In this document: piece after piece, positions 24,513 to 32,681 of the stretch
Position numbering within the stretch: position 1 is the stretch's first letter
How the letters are laid out: every line of letters begins with the position of its first letter
Origin: Mediterraneibacter hominis
Lineage (GTDB): Bacteria; Bacillota; Clostridia; Lachnospirales; Lachnospiraceae
Direction: 5' to 3'
Assembly (NCBI RefSeq): GCF_014287475.1
Contig: NZ_JACOPF010000001.1
Location: forward strand, 1,612,001-1,676,000
DNA length: 64,000 bases
Notes under the pieces: generated by a model
Database searches by the model: none
What the model saw: only the letters and a program-made list of their open reading frames with translations
What the model was told of the DNA's origin: nothing
Made by a program: the position numbers and the translations under genes

Positions 24513-25943
24513 TTATCTGCCTCTTACTGTTATACAGACCTCTTCCAGAACACCAAGCCCCTTTATTTGTTTTACAAAGGCAGAAGCAAACTGCATTTCA
24601 AATGTACGCATGTCCAGATAAACCTGATCCTCCGCCACGCGAGCCACGACAGGAAGAGGAAGGCTGCGCAGCCGCTTTTCCAGCTTTGCCGCCGTAATTT
24701 TCTCCGGCTTTATCCCTACAGCAAAGCTTTTGATTCCCTCAAAAGGCAGAGCGCCGCCTCCAATCTGCGCCTCGCATGGGCACACGAAAAATTCTGCCCC
24801 GTCGCAGGCTTTCTCAAGCATACTTTTTAATTCTTCGGCGTCTTGTTTTACTTCTTCTACTCTTTTCGTCAGCATATTAAGTACTGGAATATTCCTGATT
24901 GCCTTGTCTTCTGACAGATATTCCAAAAGAACCGCCTCCAGCGCCCCTGCTGTAAACTTATCGATACGCAGCGCGCGGGTAAGCGGATGCTTCTTCATTG
25001 CGTCAATATAGGCTTTCTTTCCCACAATGATCCCTGCCTGCGGCCCTCCTAAGAGCTTATCTCCGCTGAATGCTACAATATCGGCTCCATTGCAAAGCGT
25101 CTCCTGCACAGTAGGCTCGTAAGGAAGTCCATAACGGCTTAGATCGATCAGACTCCCACTGCCCAGATCCTCGATAAGCGGAATCTGACAGCTTTCTTTT
25201 AAGTGTTTCAGTTCTTTTGTTTCAACAGACTCTGTAAAACCTACAATCCGGTAATTGCTCGTATGGACTTTCAAAACTGCCTTTGTTTCTTCACATACTG
25301 CATTTTCATAGTCACTTAACCGCGTCTTGTTTGTCGTTCCCACCTCACGTAAAATCGCGCCGCTTTGTTCCATCACATCCGGAATTCTAAATTTTCCGCC
25401 GATCTCCACCAGCTCGCCGCGGGATACAATCACTTCTCCGCCTTTCGCCATTGTACTCAATATCAGAAGCATTGCGGCCGCATTGTTGTTCACCGCCATT
25501 GCAGCCTCGGCTCCGGTAATCTTTACAAGCAGCTTTTCAAAATGAGAATAACGCTCACCGCGGCGTTTCTCATCCAAATCATATTCCAGATTCGAATATC
25601 CTCCTGCCAGATAAGAGACTGAATCCAGTACCTTCTTGCCGACAGGAGCCCTCCCTAAATTTGTATGCAGGATCGTTCCCGTCCCGTTTAGTACCCGCGT
25701 CATGGACGGGCGGCTCCAATCCGCAAGGGTCAATTCTATATTTTCTTCTAATTTCCCGATTGCTTCTTCTGCCTCTTTTTCTGTCTCACATGCAAGCAAA
25801 AATGTACGCAGATTTTCTATTTCATAGCGTACTGCTTCTTTTACCATGTTATATCCGTACTGTTCCCCCATTTTTTTGACAGTTTCTTTGTCCAGAAGCG
25901 GATCTACTTTTGGTATTCTGCGAAGCCATTCATTTCTGTCCAT
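24513..25943 (-). CDS. selA: L-seryl-tRNA(Sec) selenium transferase SelA
   Basis: A 476-residue PLP enzyme converting Ser-tRNA(Sec) to Sec-tRNA(Sec) with selenophosphate. The PLP lysine lies in AFSGDKLLGGPQAG, and the N-terminal tRNA-binding domain begins WLRRIPKVDPLL as in bacterial SelA. The start overlaps the selD stop by 14 bp. With tRNA-Sec at 10.7 kb, SelB and SelD it makes a full Sec pathway. Confidence 0.97.
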   Translation of the reverse strand: MDRNEWLRRIPKVDPLLDKETVKKMGEQYGYNMVKEAVRYEIENLRTFLLACETEKEAEEAIGKLEENIELTLADWSRPSMTRVLNGTGTILHTNLGRAPVGKKVLDSVSYLAGGYSNLEYDLDEKRRGERYSHFEKLLVKITGAEAAMAVNNNAAAMLLILSTMAKGGEVIVSRGELVEIGGKFRIPDVMEQSGAILREVGTTNKTRLSDYENAVCEETKAVLKVHTSNYRIVGFTESVETKELKHLKESCQIPLIEDLGSGSLIDLSRYGLPYEPTVQETLCNGADIVAFSGDKLLGGPQAGIIVGKKAYIDAMKKHPLTRALRIDKFTAGALEAVLLEYLSEDKAIRNIPVLNMLTKRVEEVKQDAEELKSMLEKACDGAEFFVCPCEAQIGGGALPFEGIKSFAVGIKPEKITAAKLEKRLRSLPLPVVARVAEDQVYLDMRTFEMQFASAFVKQIKGLGVLEEVCITVRGR

Positions 25944-27003
25944 CTGCTTCGTTCTCCTTCTCCAGATAAATATATGTCTCTCTTTTGCTTTCCACAGTTC
26001 CTATCACAGCAGATTTTATCCCTGTATTCACCTGTTTTAGTTCACAGAGTATCCTCTCTGCATATTTTTTTGGAACACTCGCCAGAAGCCCTCCTGACGT
26101 CTGCGGATCGTACAGCACGTCCGTATACGCCTCCTCTACATCTCCAATATTTACATATGCCTGGCTGTGCTCTCTGTTTCTGTATGCTCCCGCAGGTACA
26201 AGCCCCATCCTCGCATAGGCAAGCGCCTCCTCCATATAAGGAATTGCCTCTACGTTTACTCTCACAGACACACTGCTTGCCGACACCATCTCTGCCATAT
26301 GCCCTAACAGCCCAAAACCGGTAATATCTGTGCATGCGTGGACTGGGTATTTTTCCAATACTTCTTTTGCTTTTCTGTTTAAAGACGCCATCACCTGCAC
26401 CGCTTCTTTTGCCGCACTTTCGGATGCCATCTCTGCTTTCACTGCTGTATTGATGATCCCGCTTCCTATCTGCTTCGTCAAAATCAATACATCTCCTGGC
26501 TGGCAGCCATAATTTTTCCACATTTTGTTCGGATTGACAAAACCAGAAACACACAGTCCATACTTGGGCTCATCATCCTGTACAGAGTGTCCCCCTGAGA
26601 GTACGGCGCCTGCTTCTTTTACTTTCTCTGCTCCTCCTCTTAGAATTTCTCCTAAAATATCCGGCGAAAGGCAGTTCGGAAATCCCACAATATTTAAAGC
26701 AGTTTTCGGCACTCCACCCATTGCATAGACATCACTTAACGCATTCGCAGCCGCGATCAGCCCGAATGTATATGGATCATCTACCACCGGAGTAAAAAAA
26801 TCAACGGTCTGTATCATAGCAAGCTCCTCCGTAATTTTATATACTGCGGCGTCATCTGATGTCTCCATTCCTACTAAAAGATTTTCATCTTGAAATTTTG
26901 GCAGCTCCCCCAAAACCTGGGAGAGGGTCTTTGGACCTATTTTCGCTGCTCACCCGGCTGTCTTTGTCATCTGTGTCAGACGAATCTGTTTTTCTTTGCT
27001 CAC
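25930..27003 (-). CDS. selD: Selenide, water dikinase SelD, itself a selenoprotein
   Basis: SelD makes selenophosphate from selenide and ATP. The frame starts at GTG 27003 (GGAGG ten bases upstream) and runs MSKEKQIRLTQMTKTAG-U-AAKIGP, with Sec18 encoded by TGA at 26950-26952, to the stop at 25930, for 357 residues. Position 18 is the catalytic Cys/Sec site of the family, next to the conserved Lys. Reading only from the first internal start would delete this active site. Other motifs include TVDFFTPVVDD and SGGHSVQDDEPKYG. A SECIS-like stem-loop follows the TGA. Because SelD needs Sec to be made, it depends on its own product. Confidence 0.96.
26905..26925 (-). promoter_or_regulatory. SECIS element of selD
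   Basis: Twenty-four bases after the TGA, the minus strand forms an 8-bp stem (CTCTCCCA with TGGGGGAG) closing a GGTTT loop, the GGU-type apical loop seen in bacterial SECIS hairpins. Confidence 0.82.
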
Positions 27004-27046
27004 AGCACAGGCACCTCCTTTTTTGTCGCCTCCGTTATTGAAACGA

Positions 27047-27679
27047 TTACGGCTTTATAATTTTTCCTGCTTCTGCCATTGTCTCAACGATCGTGTACAT
27101 ATTTGTCACACTTCCTACTTTTAATTTTTCCTTTAATCCATAGTAGTCCAGACATGTCCCACAGGTCAGTATTTCCACCTTTTGCTCCTGCATAAACTCT
27201 AGATCTTTGAGTACGTCGCTCCCTTCACAGGTAAGCTGCGCCCCTCCGTTATAAAACAGGATTTTTTCAGGAAGGGTATCTAACTGCGTAAGGGCGAACA
27301 AAAAACCTTTCATCAGCACCTTTCCTAATTCATCCTTTCCTTCTCCCATTCTGTCTGAAGAAATCACAACCACTGTACCGCCTGCGTTTCCTGTGTTTTC
27401 CGCGCAACCGCCGCTTTTTTCAGGTTGTATCTCTTTGCTGCCGTCTTTCTCCTCACTGTTTCCTGTACAGTCGATCAAAATCTGGTATCTGCCCTCTTCT
27501 ATTTTTTTAGAAACTGCCTTTTTCCCTGTCTGGCTTACAAACTTTGTGACATTCTTCACAGCAGTCTCGTTATCGACAAATACTTCCACCATATCCGGTG
27601 CCTCTAAATTCTCCAGTGCCTTTTTCGTCTTAACCACTGGAAGAGGACAAGCGTCCCCTATTGCATTTACTGTTATCAT
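27047..27679 (-). CDS. yedF: Sulfurtransferase-like selenium metabolism protein YedF
   Basis: A 210-residue two-domain protein and first gene of the selenium operon. The N-terminal TusA/SirA-like domain has the motif IGDACPLPVVKTKKAL with the carrier Cys near residue 10. A Gly/Glu-rich linker (about residues 75-100) leads to a DsrE-like domain with Cys in LTCGTCLDYYGL. This fusion is the standard YedF of Sec-using bacteria and probably shuttles selenium to SelD, encoded 43 bp downstream. The ribosome site is AAAGGAG. An R1 repeat pair lies in its 5' region. Confidence 0.93.
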   Translation of the reverse strand: MITVNAIGDACPLPVVKTKKALENLEAPDMVEVFVDNETAVKNVTKFVSQTGKKAVSKKIEEGRYQILIDCTGNSEEKDGSKEIQPEKSGGCAENTGNAGGTVVVISSDRMGEGKDELGKVLMKGFLFALTQLDTLPEKILFYNGGAQLTCEGSDVLKDLEFMQEQKVEILTCGTCLDYYGLKEKLKVGSVTNMYTIVETMAEAGKIIKP

Positions 27680-27714
27680 ACTTTCACACTCCTTTGTCTT
27701 TACTTATACCTAAC

Positions 27715-27830
27715 GGGTATATCATAACCCACTCCCTTTGGGATGGCGGGCTTCGCCCGACAAGGTATACCCAAAGGGCATCCCGTATTTTACTCCCTCC
27801 GGGATGGCGGGCTTCGCCCGACAAGGTATA
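27715..27830. repeat. Dispersed repeat, family R1 variant, two tandem copies
   Basis: Two copies of a unit reading, on the minus strand, TATACCTTGTCGGGCGAAGC then CCGCCATCCC and GGGATGCCCTTTGGG. It aligns with the R1 element at 11.1-11.3 kb in order and spacing, but with compensatory changes in its hairpins (CGGGCGAAGCCCG for CGAGCAAAGCTCG). Confidence 0.8.
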
Positions 27831-27856
27831 GATATATTTGAGCTCCATAAAACCGG

Positions 27857-28090
27857 TTATCTGCGTTCTCTTAATTTCTTCAATATCACCATAACATTCG
27901 GCTGCGTTGGAGTAAATTTAATACCACGTTTCAACATTCCTATAATTTTTCTTGCTTTTCGCTCAATCTCTTTAGCAGTATGCTCACTAGTAAGTATCAG
28001 ATGATTTCCTGCTTTATTCCCTTTGAGATACGGATCTGACATATCTTCAAAAAATTTGTCCTCGATAATATAAAAGCCTGATTTCTTCAT
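27857..28090 (-). pseudogene. Remnant of a type III toxin (CptN / ToxN-AbiQ-like)
   Basis: A 77-residue frame starting MKKSGFYIIEDKFFEDMSDP and ending with KRGIKFTPTQPNV. I recognise both ends as those of endoribonuclease toxins of the CptN/ToxN-AbiQ type in Lachnospiraceae, which are normally about 160-170 residues. Here the N-terminal part (YLKGNK) is joined directly to the C-terminal part (AGNHLILTSEH), so the middle of the protein, about half, is missing. GAGG lies 8 bases before ATG 28090. Upstream are a promoter, a short RNA and a hairpin terminator, the usual arrangement of a type III antitoxin. The internal deletion probably inactivates the toxin. Confidence 0.65.
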
Positions 28091-28104
28091 TTGTATATCC
28101 TCAT

Positions 28105-28196
28105 TATGAAAAAGTCCCCCGCCTTGCGGCGAAGGACTATACTTTCGACCCGACCATTTATATACCACATATCGGTCAGTAGTAAACTTTCTTTGT
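28105..28196 (-). ncRNA. Candidate type III antitoxin RNA with terminator
   Basis: From a strong promoter, a roughly 90-base RNA would end at a hairpin (28113-28138, AGTCC-CGCC-GCAA-GGCG-GGACT) followed by T4. The toxin remnant starts 15 bp further on. A leaky terminator between antitoxin RNA and toxin is characteristic of type III systems. A GACC...GGTC stem lies in the body. Only about one repeat unit is visible, fewer than in intact loci. Confidence 0.5.
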
Positions 28197-28202
28197 ACCT
28201 AC

Positions 28203-28231
28203 ATTCTAGCAAGCACAAAGAAGAAAGTCAA
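28203..28231 (-). promoter_or_regulatory. Promoter of the candidate antitoxin RNA
   Basis: TTGACT (28226-28231), 17-bp spacer, TAGAAT (28203-28208), leftward. The remaining stretch 28232-28478 is AT-rich with no gene that I can support. Confidence 0.6.
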
Positions 28232-28478
28232 TAGGGCTTTCTCTCTAAAATCATATACAGAATATGCGTAATTATGCATATTTTCATACATCAAATAATA
28301 AAAACGATTATTATCAATATAGTTTATTTAAGACACAAATCCAGTCTCTTTAAAATTAAATATATCGCTCTTATAATAAATCACAAGTTTAATATTCTCA
28401 AACCTATTTAGCCATTGAACTATCTCTTTCCACCACATTTTATCTATTTGCCCAAAAACGAAGGTATAAGGACGGCCA

Positions 28479-28895
28479 TCATCTTCCCCTGTGCTTCTCT
28501 TTCCTTTTCTGCTGTTTTAATTCAAACTGCCGCTGTTTCTCTGCCTCCCGTTGTTCTCGGCTCAAAGTCTTACGTTCAATTTTTAACTGTTCCTGCTGCA
28601 ATTTCAAAGCCTGTTGCGATTTTGTGCTTATTCTTATGTTCTGTACCTGTTTTCGCACTTCTCGCTGTATCCGTTTCGGATTACGCCCAGTCTCTTTTAC
28701 ATCAGTTGCCACAGCCGAACTAAATCTCAGCCGATAGTAATTTTTCAAAACAAATTCATACACTTCATAGTCTTTTGGTTCTGCACCAAATATAACCTTG
28801 CATACAGATAGTTTTTCTTCCGATATACATTCAAAAACACCTACCCAAAATGGTTCCTCAAAAAATACTGTCAATCTGCCTGATACTTTGTCCAT
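28479..28895 (-). CDS. yjdF: YjdF family protein (DUF2992)
   Basis: A 138-residue cytosolic protein. The N-terminal half is a small globular domain (GRLTVFFEEPFWVGVFE) and the C-terminal half is highly charged and helical, with many Gln, Lys and Arg and likely coiled. Both parts match the YjdF family, whose function is unknown. An AGGAGG site precedes ATG 28895, and the leader carries the yjdF riboswitch, which responds to azaaromatic compounds. Confidence 0.9.
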   Translation of the reverse strand: MDKVSGRLTVFFEEPFWVGVFECISEEKLSVCKVIFGAEPKDYEVYEFVLKNYYRLRFSSAVATDVKETGRNPKRIQREVRKQVQNIRISTKSQQALKLQQEQLKIERKTLSREQREAEKQRQFELKQQKRKEKHRGR

Positions 28896-28923
28896 GACAA
28901 TTCCTCCTTAAAAATGATTGTAA

Positions 28924-29030
28924 TGAACAAAGAACGGACGACCCTAAGGAGGGAGGGTTACTTACACCAGACGGTGCGGCCGGGCTACCTACCGGCTCTG
29001 TAAGAGCGCACCTCTTACGTTGCGTTTTTA
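28924..29030 (-). promoter_or_regulatory. yjdF riboswitch (azaaromatic-sensing leader)
   Basis: A structured leader directly before yjdF. It contains the hairpin GTAAGAG-GTGCG-CTCTTAC, a GC-rich stem GAGCCGGTAGG...GCCCGGC and the tract CCCTCCCTCCTTAGGGTCGT. The position, 30 bp from the yjdF start, and the compact multi-stem form agree with the yjdF RNA class. The assignment rests mainly on the gene it precedes; I could not run a covariance model. Confidence 0.75.
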
Positions 29031-29045
29031 TCTTTGCTCTTTGAC

Positions 29046-29262
29046 TTTACCACATTATCGGCTTATTATCCACAAGAACCGAACCAAGAAAGTAATTTTT
29101 TCATCTCTCCCCTCTGTCTAAAATCTTCCATCCTTTCCTCCAGACCTCTATTTGTATTTTCTCGGTTCTGTACTTCTACTATTGAAAAAGCAGGCAGTAT
29201 ATGAGATTATATATGCAGATTTTGAAGATTTCAGTAATGAGAAAGGATTATAGGATTATAAG
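29046..29262. other. Intergenic region before the methyltransferase gene
   Basis: No gene is supported here. A possible rightward promoter is TTGAAA (29182-29187) with a weak -10 (GATTAT) 17 bp later. The methyltransferase ribosome site is weak (AAAGGA well upstream of the ATG). Confidence 0.4.
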
Positions 29263-30120
29263 ATGTGGATTGCAGATAAATGGAAAGATTATGAAGTTAT
29301 TGACTGTTCCAGAGGAGAAAAACTGGAACGATGGGGCAGCTATCTTTTAGTACGTCCGGATCCCCAGGTCATCTGGGATACACCCAGAACAGACAGCGGA
29401 TGGAAAAAGAAAAACGGGCATTACCACCGCAGTAAAAAAGGCGGCGGTGAATGGGAATTCTTTGATTTGCCCAAGCAATGGCAGATACAGTATGGCCCCC
29501 TTACTTTTAATCTCAAGCCCTTCAATTTTAAACATACAGGACTCTTCCCAGAGCAGGCAGCCAACTGGGATTGGTTTTCTGAAAAGATACGAAATGCCGG
29601 CCGTCCGGTAAAGGTACTCAATCTATTTGCCTACACAGGCGGCGCAACACTTGCAGCCGCAGCTGCAGGGGCGCAGGTTACACACGTGGACGCCTCCAAG
29701 GGAATGGTCACCTGGGCGAAAGAAAACGCTGTATCGTCTGGATTAAAAGACGCCCCTATCCGCTGGCTTGTGGACGACTGTGTGAAATTTGTAGAACGGG
29801 AAATCCGGCGCGGCAATACCTATGACGCTATCATCATGGATCCTCCCTCCTATGGAAGAGGCCCCAAAGGGGAAATCTGGAAGATTGAAGATATGGTACA
29901 TCCATTCGTCAGACTATGTACACAAATTTTATCTAAGGACGCCCTGTTTTTTCTTGTAAATTCTTATACAACCGGACTTGCTCCCGCTGTCTTAACCTAC
30001 TTGATCGCAACAGAATTGAAACCCTGGCAGGGACATGTCGTTTCTGAAGAAATCGGACTTCCGGTCAAAAACAGCGGTCTGGTTCTTCCCTGCGGTGCCT
30101 CCGGCAGATGGGAACGTTAA
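29263..30120 (+). CDS. SAM-dependent methyltransferase, RlmI/RlmL-like
   Basis: A 285-residue class I methyltransferase. The SAM site is VLNLFAYTGGATLAAA near residue 125 and the catalytic loop is MDPPSYGRGPKGE, as in the RlmI/RlmK group that makes 5-methylcytosine or N2-methylguanine in 23S rRNA. The N-terminal part (about 100 residues) resembles the OB/PUA-like region of these enzymes but is short. It is a single-gene unit between yjdF and the sirtuin. The exact rRNA target is not known. Confidence 0.85.
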   Translation: MWIADKWKDYEVIDCSRGEKLERWGSYLLVRPDPQVIWDTPRTDSGWKKKNGHYHRSKKGGGEWEFFDLPKQWQIQYGPLTFNLKPFNFKHTGLFPEQAANWDWFSEKIRNAGRPVKVLNLFAYTGGATLAAAAAGAQVTHVDASKGMVTWAKENAVSSGLKDAPIRWLVDDCVKFVEREIRRGNTYDAIIMDPPSYGRGPKGEIWKIEDMVHPFVRLCTQILSKDALFFLVNSYTTGLAPAVLTYLIATELKPWQGHVVSEEIGLPVKNSGLVLPCGASGRWER

Positions 30121-30130
30121 GTTTCTTTTT

Positions 30131-30162
30131 CGGATTCAGGCATCTTATCGTACTTGAATCCG
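30131..30162. terminator. Terminator between the methyltransferase and sirtuin genes
   Basis: CGGATTCA...TGAATCCG with flanking T and A runs; it serves both converging genes and overlaps the last codons of the sirtuin gene. Confidence 0.7.
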
Positions 30163-30873
30163 ATTTAAAATTTCTCCGATCGGTGCGGCAATCGTAAGGT
30201 TCGCCCTTACACTTTTTGCTGTCTCTGACTTGTTAATTACAATAAGATGTCTACCCCTAAAGTAATCTATAAAGCCTGCCGCCGGATAGACTACCAGTGA
30301 TGTGCCGCCGATAATCAGCGTATCCGCCTCTGCAATTGCCCGGACAGCTTTTTCTATCACTGTTTGATCCAGTGCTTCTTCATAGAGCACTACGTCCGGT
30401 TTCACCAGACCAGAGCAAGTACATCTTGGGACTCCGGGGGACGCTTTCACATAAGCCGCATCATAAAACTTTCCACACCGCATACAATAATTACGGTGAA
30501 TACTTCCATGCAGCTCATAGACAATCTTGCTGCCTGCCGCCTGATGCAGACCGTCAATGTTCTGGGTAATTACGGCCTTTAATTTCCCCGCCGCTTCTAG
30601 CTTGGCAAGCTTTTTATGTGCGGGATTCGGCTTTGCATCCAGTATCATCATCTTTTCTTTATAAAATTCATAAAAGCTTTCCGGATGCTTCATAAAAAAT
30701 GTGTGACTTACCACCTCTTCAGGAGTATATTTATACGCCTGATGATAAATCCCTTCTGCACTTCTGAAATCCGGTATATTGCTCTCTGTCGATACGCCGG
30801 CGCCTCCAAAAAACACAAGATTACTGCTCTCATCGATCATTTTCTGAAGCTGTTCTACTTCTTGCTCGTACAT
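30145..30873 (-). CDS. NAD-dependent protein deacylase, Sir2/CobB type
   Basis: A 242-residue sirtuin removing acyl groups from lysines with NAD. All key parts are present: FGGAGVSTESNIPDFRS (NAD site), TQNIDGLHQAAG, catalytic His in ELHGSIH, and zinc cysteines CMRCGKF and CTCSG. The length is usual for bacterial CobB. GGAGG precedes ATG 30873. It is unrelated to the SirTM-type sirtuin at 32.6 kb. Confidence 0.95.
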   Translation of the reverse strand: MYEQEVEQLQKMIDESSNLVFFGGAGVSTESNIPDFRSAEGIYHQAYKYTPEEVVSHTFFMKHPESFYEFYKEKMMILDAKPNPAHKKLAKLEAAGKLKAVITQNIDGLHQAAGSKIVYELHGSIHRNYCMRCGKFYDAAYVKASPGVPRCTCSGLVKPDVVLYEEALDQTVIEKAVRAIAEADTLIIGGTSLVVYPAAGFIDYFRGRHLIVINKSETAKSVRANLTIAAPIGEILNRIQVR

Positions 30874-30924
30874 TCTTTATTCCTCCCTCCAGTATACTGA
30901 CATTAGAATCTGTTTTGTGTTTTC

Positions 30925-31251
30925 TCAACTGTTTTTCGCTTTATAACCTTCTCCCCATGTCCACATAGCATCCAGAATTGGCTTCAGGCTCTTTCCCAAT
31001 TCCGTTAGACTATACTCGACTCGCGGCGGTACCTCCGCATAAACGCGACGATTTACAAGCCCTTTCTCCTCCATATCTCTAAGCTGTGTAGTCAATACTT
31101 TCTGCGACACACTGCCAATTGATTTTTTTAATTCTCCAAATCTCTTTTTTCCCGGCATTAAGTCACGCAGAATAAGAACTTTCCATTTGTCACTTATCAG
31201 CATAAGTGTTGTTTCAACCGGACAAGCCGGTAACTCTTTTGCTGTCTCCAT
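30925..31251 (-). CDS. HxlR family transcriptional regulator
   Basis: A 108-residue winged-helix regulator of the MarR-like HxlR family, with the characteristic CPVETTLMLISDKWKVLILRD. The start was set at ATG 31251, nine bases after AAGGAG; an upstream TTG would place the ribosome site inside the gene. It is divergent from a flavin-binding protein, a common pairing in which HxlR proteins react to oxidants or electrophiles. The gap contains AAGTG...CACTT half-sites around 31300-31325, a possible operator. Confidence 0.9.
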   Translation of the reverse strand: METAKELPACPVETTLMLISDKWKVLILRDLMPGKKRFGELKKSIGSVSQKVLTTQLRDMEEKGLVNRRVYAEVPPRVEYSLTELGKSLKPILDAMWTWGEGYKAKNS

Positions 31252-31396
31252 TTTCTCACTCTCCTTCAATAGTTTCTTTTTAGTAACTACAGCACAATAA
31301 AGTGCTTACTTTACAAATAACACTTACAAACTTATTATAATCGTGCAGGCTGCACATTGCAATCTTAAAAATAATTCAAGCAAGGAGGTTTTTCGT

Positions 31397-31798
31397 ATGA
31401 AAGAAGTTGTAAAATTTTTGCAGGAAAATCCTGTACAGTATCTCGCCACCGTCGGTCGTGACGGAAGCGCAAAGTGCCGTCCGTTTATGTTTGCAGGAGA
31501 ATTAGACGGTAAACTCTGGTTCTGTACTAACAATCAAAAAGAGGTCTACAAAGACATGCATGCTAACCCACATATTGAGCTTTCTGTTTCCAGCCCTACT
31601 TATGCCTGGATTCGGCTACGCGGCGAAGCTATTTTTGAGAACAATATATACGCTAAAGAAATGTGCATACAGAATCCAATTGTCAAACAGCAGTATGGTG
31701 AAGCGTCCAATCCTGTCTTTGAAGTATTCTATCTAAAAGATGCTCATGCAGTAATTGCAGATTTTTCTGGTAATCCGCCCAAAGAATACGAGCTGTAA
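31397..31798 (+). CDS. Pyridoxamine 5'-phosphate oxidase-like flavin-binding protein
   Basis: A 133-residue split-barrel protein (PNPOx-like). Typical features are VQYLATVGRDGSAKCRPFMF at the start, LWFCTNNQKEVYKD and SSPTYAWIRLRGEA. The fold binds FMN or F420-type cofactors; no catalytic role is clear. The start was set at ATG 31397 behind AAGGAGG; an upstream ATG lacks a site. It is divergently paired with HxlR, so it is probably the regulated target. Confidence 0.88.
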   Translation: MKEVVKFLQENPVQYLATVGRDGSAKCRPFMFAGELDGKLWFCTNNQKEVYKDMHANPHIELSVSSPTYAWIRLRGEAIFENNIYAKEMCIQNPIVKQQYGEASNPVFEVFYLKDAHAVIADFSGNPPKEYEL

Positions 31799-31824
31799 GC
31801 AACATTCTCATCGTTGCGAACGTG

Positions 31825-31853
31825 TAGCAGTTCAGCCAAAAGCTGAGCTGCTA
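31825..31853 (+). terminator. Hairpin after the flavin-binding protein gene
   Basis: TAGCAGTTCAGC-CAAAA-GCTGAGCTGCTA, a 12-bp stem with one mismatch, 27 bp after the stop. The following T-run is poor. Confidence 0.55.
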
Positions 31854-31895
31854 TTCGAAAATTATTTTACAGTCTGACTTTACACATGAAGGGAG

Positions 31896-32681
31896 ATGAA
31901 ACAGGTTTTGACACAAGAAGAACGTCTGGACTTTTTAATCGTTTATCTACTTCAGGAACAGATAAAGTATAAATTTAATTCGATTCCTGAGACTGTCGAG
32001 GAAAAACGGCAATTATTTAGAAGCCTGATGAATATACGTCCTCCTGTTCCGATAGGAAGTGAGTATTTAAAAGTCCAAAATGAATATTTAAAAGAAAGGC
32101 TTATAGAAAAAGGCATTACAGAGAAAGCGTCTTTAAAGTCCATACAGCCCGGTCTGTATCTATGGAAAGGTGATATTACCACGCTTGCTGTAGATGCAAT
32201 CGTCAATGCTGCCAACCGCCAGATGTTAGGCTGCTTTGTACCTTGTCACCCATGTATTGATAATGCAATCCATACCTATGCAGGCGTGCAGCTTCGCCTT
32301 GAATGCGATCGCATCATGTCAGAACAGCAATCGGAAGAACCTATCGGCAGGGCAAAGATTACAAAAGCCTATAATCTTCCCTGCCGTTATGTGTTACATA
32401 CAGTAGGTCCTGTTATTTATAGGGACGTTTCGGAAAAAGACTGCATATTACTTTCAAGCTGCTATCACGCCTGTCTAGATCTGGCTGTAGCCTACAATTT
32501 GAAAAGTGTGGCGTTTTGCTGTATCTCCACTGGAGAATTTCATTTTCCTAATAAACTGGCCGCTGAAATTGCCATCCAAACTGTTAAAGAATACCAGGAA
32601 AAAAATCCAGACACAATCGAGGTGATTTTTAATGTTTTCAAAGACATCGACTATGAAATCTATAACTCCCTGCTGCAATAA
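31896..32681 (+). CDS. Zinc-type macrodomain ADP-ribosyl hydrolase of the SirTM pair
   Basis: A 261-residue macrodomain protein. The macro core has DAIVNAANRQMLGC and the zinc signature CFVPCHPCIDNAIH, which marks the macrodomains paired with class M sirtuins. An N-terminal helical extension of about 80 residues is normal for this subfamily. In studied systems it removes the ADP-ribose placed by SirTM on a lipoylated GcvH-like protein. ATG 31896 directly abuts GGGAG, so a TTG at 31908 is an alternative start. It overlaps the sirtuin by 50 bp. Confidence 0.9.
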   Translation: MKQVLTQEERLDFLIVYLLQEQIKYKFNSIPETVEEKRQLFRSLMNIRPPVPIGSEYLKVQNEYLKERLIEKGITEKASLKSIQPGLYLWKGDITTLAVDAIVNAANRQMLGCFVPCHPCIDNAIHTYAGVQLRLECDRIMSEQQSEEPIGRAKITKAYNLPCRYVLHTVGPVIYRDVSEKDCILLSSCYHACLDLAVAYNLKSVAFCCISTGEFHFPNKLAAEIAIQTVKEYQEKNPDTIEVIFNVFKDIDYEIYNSLLQ

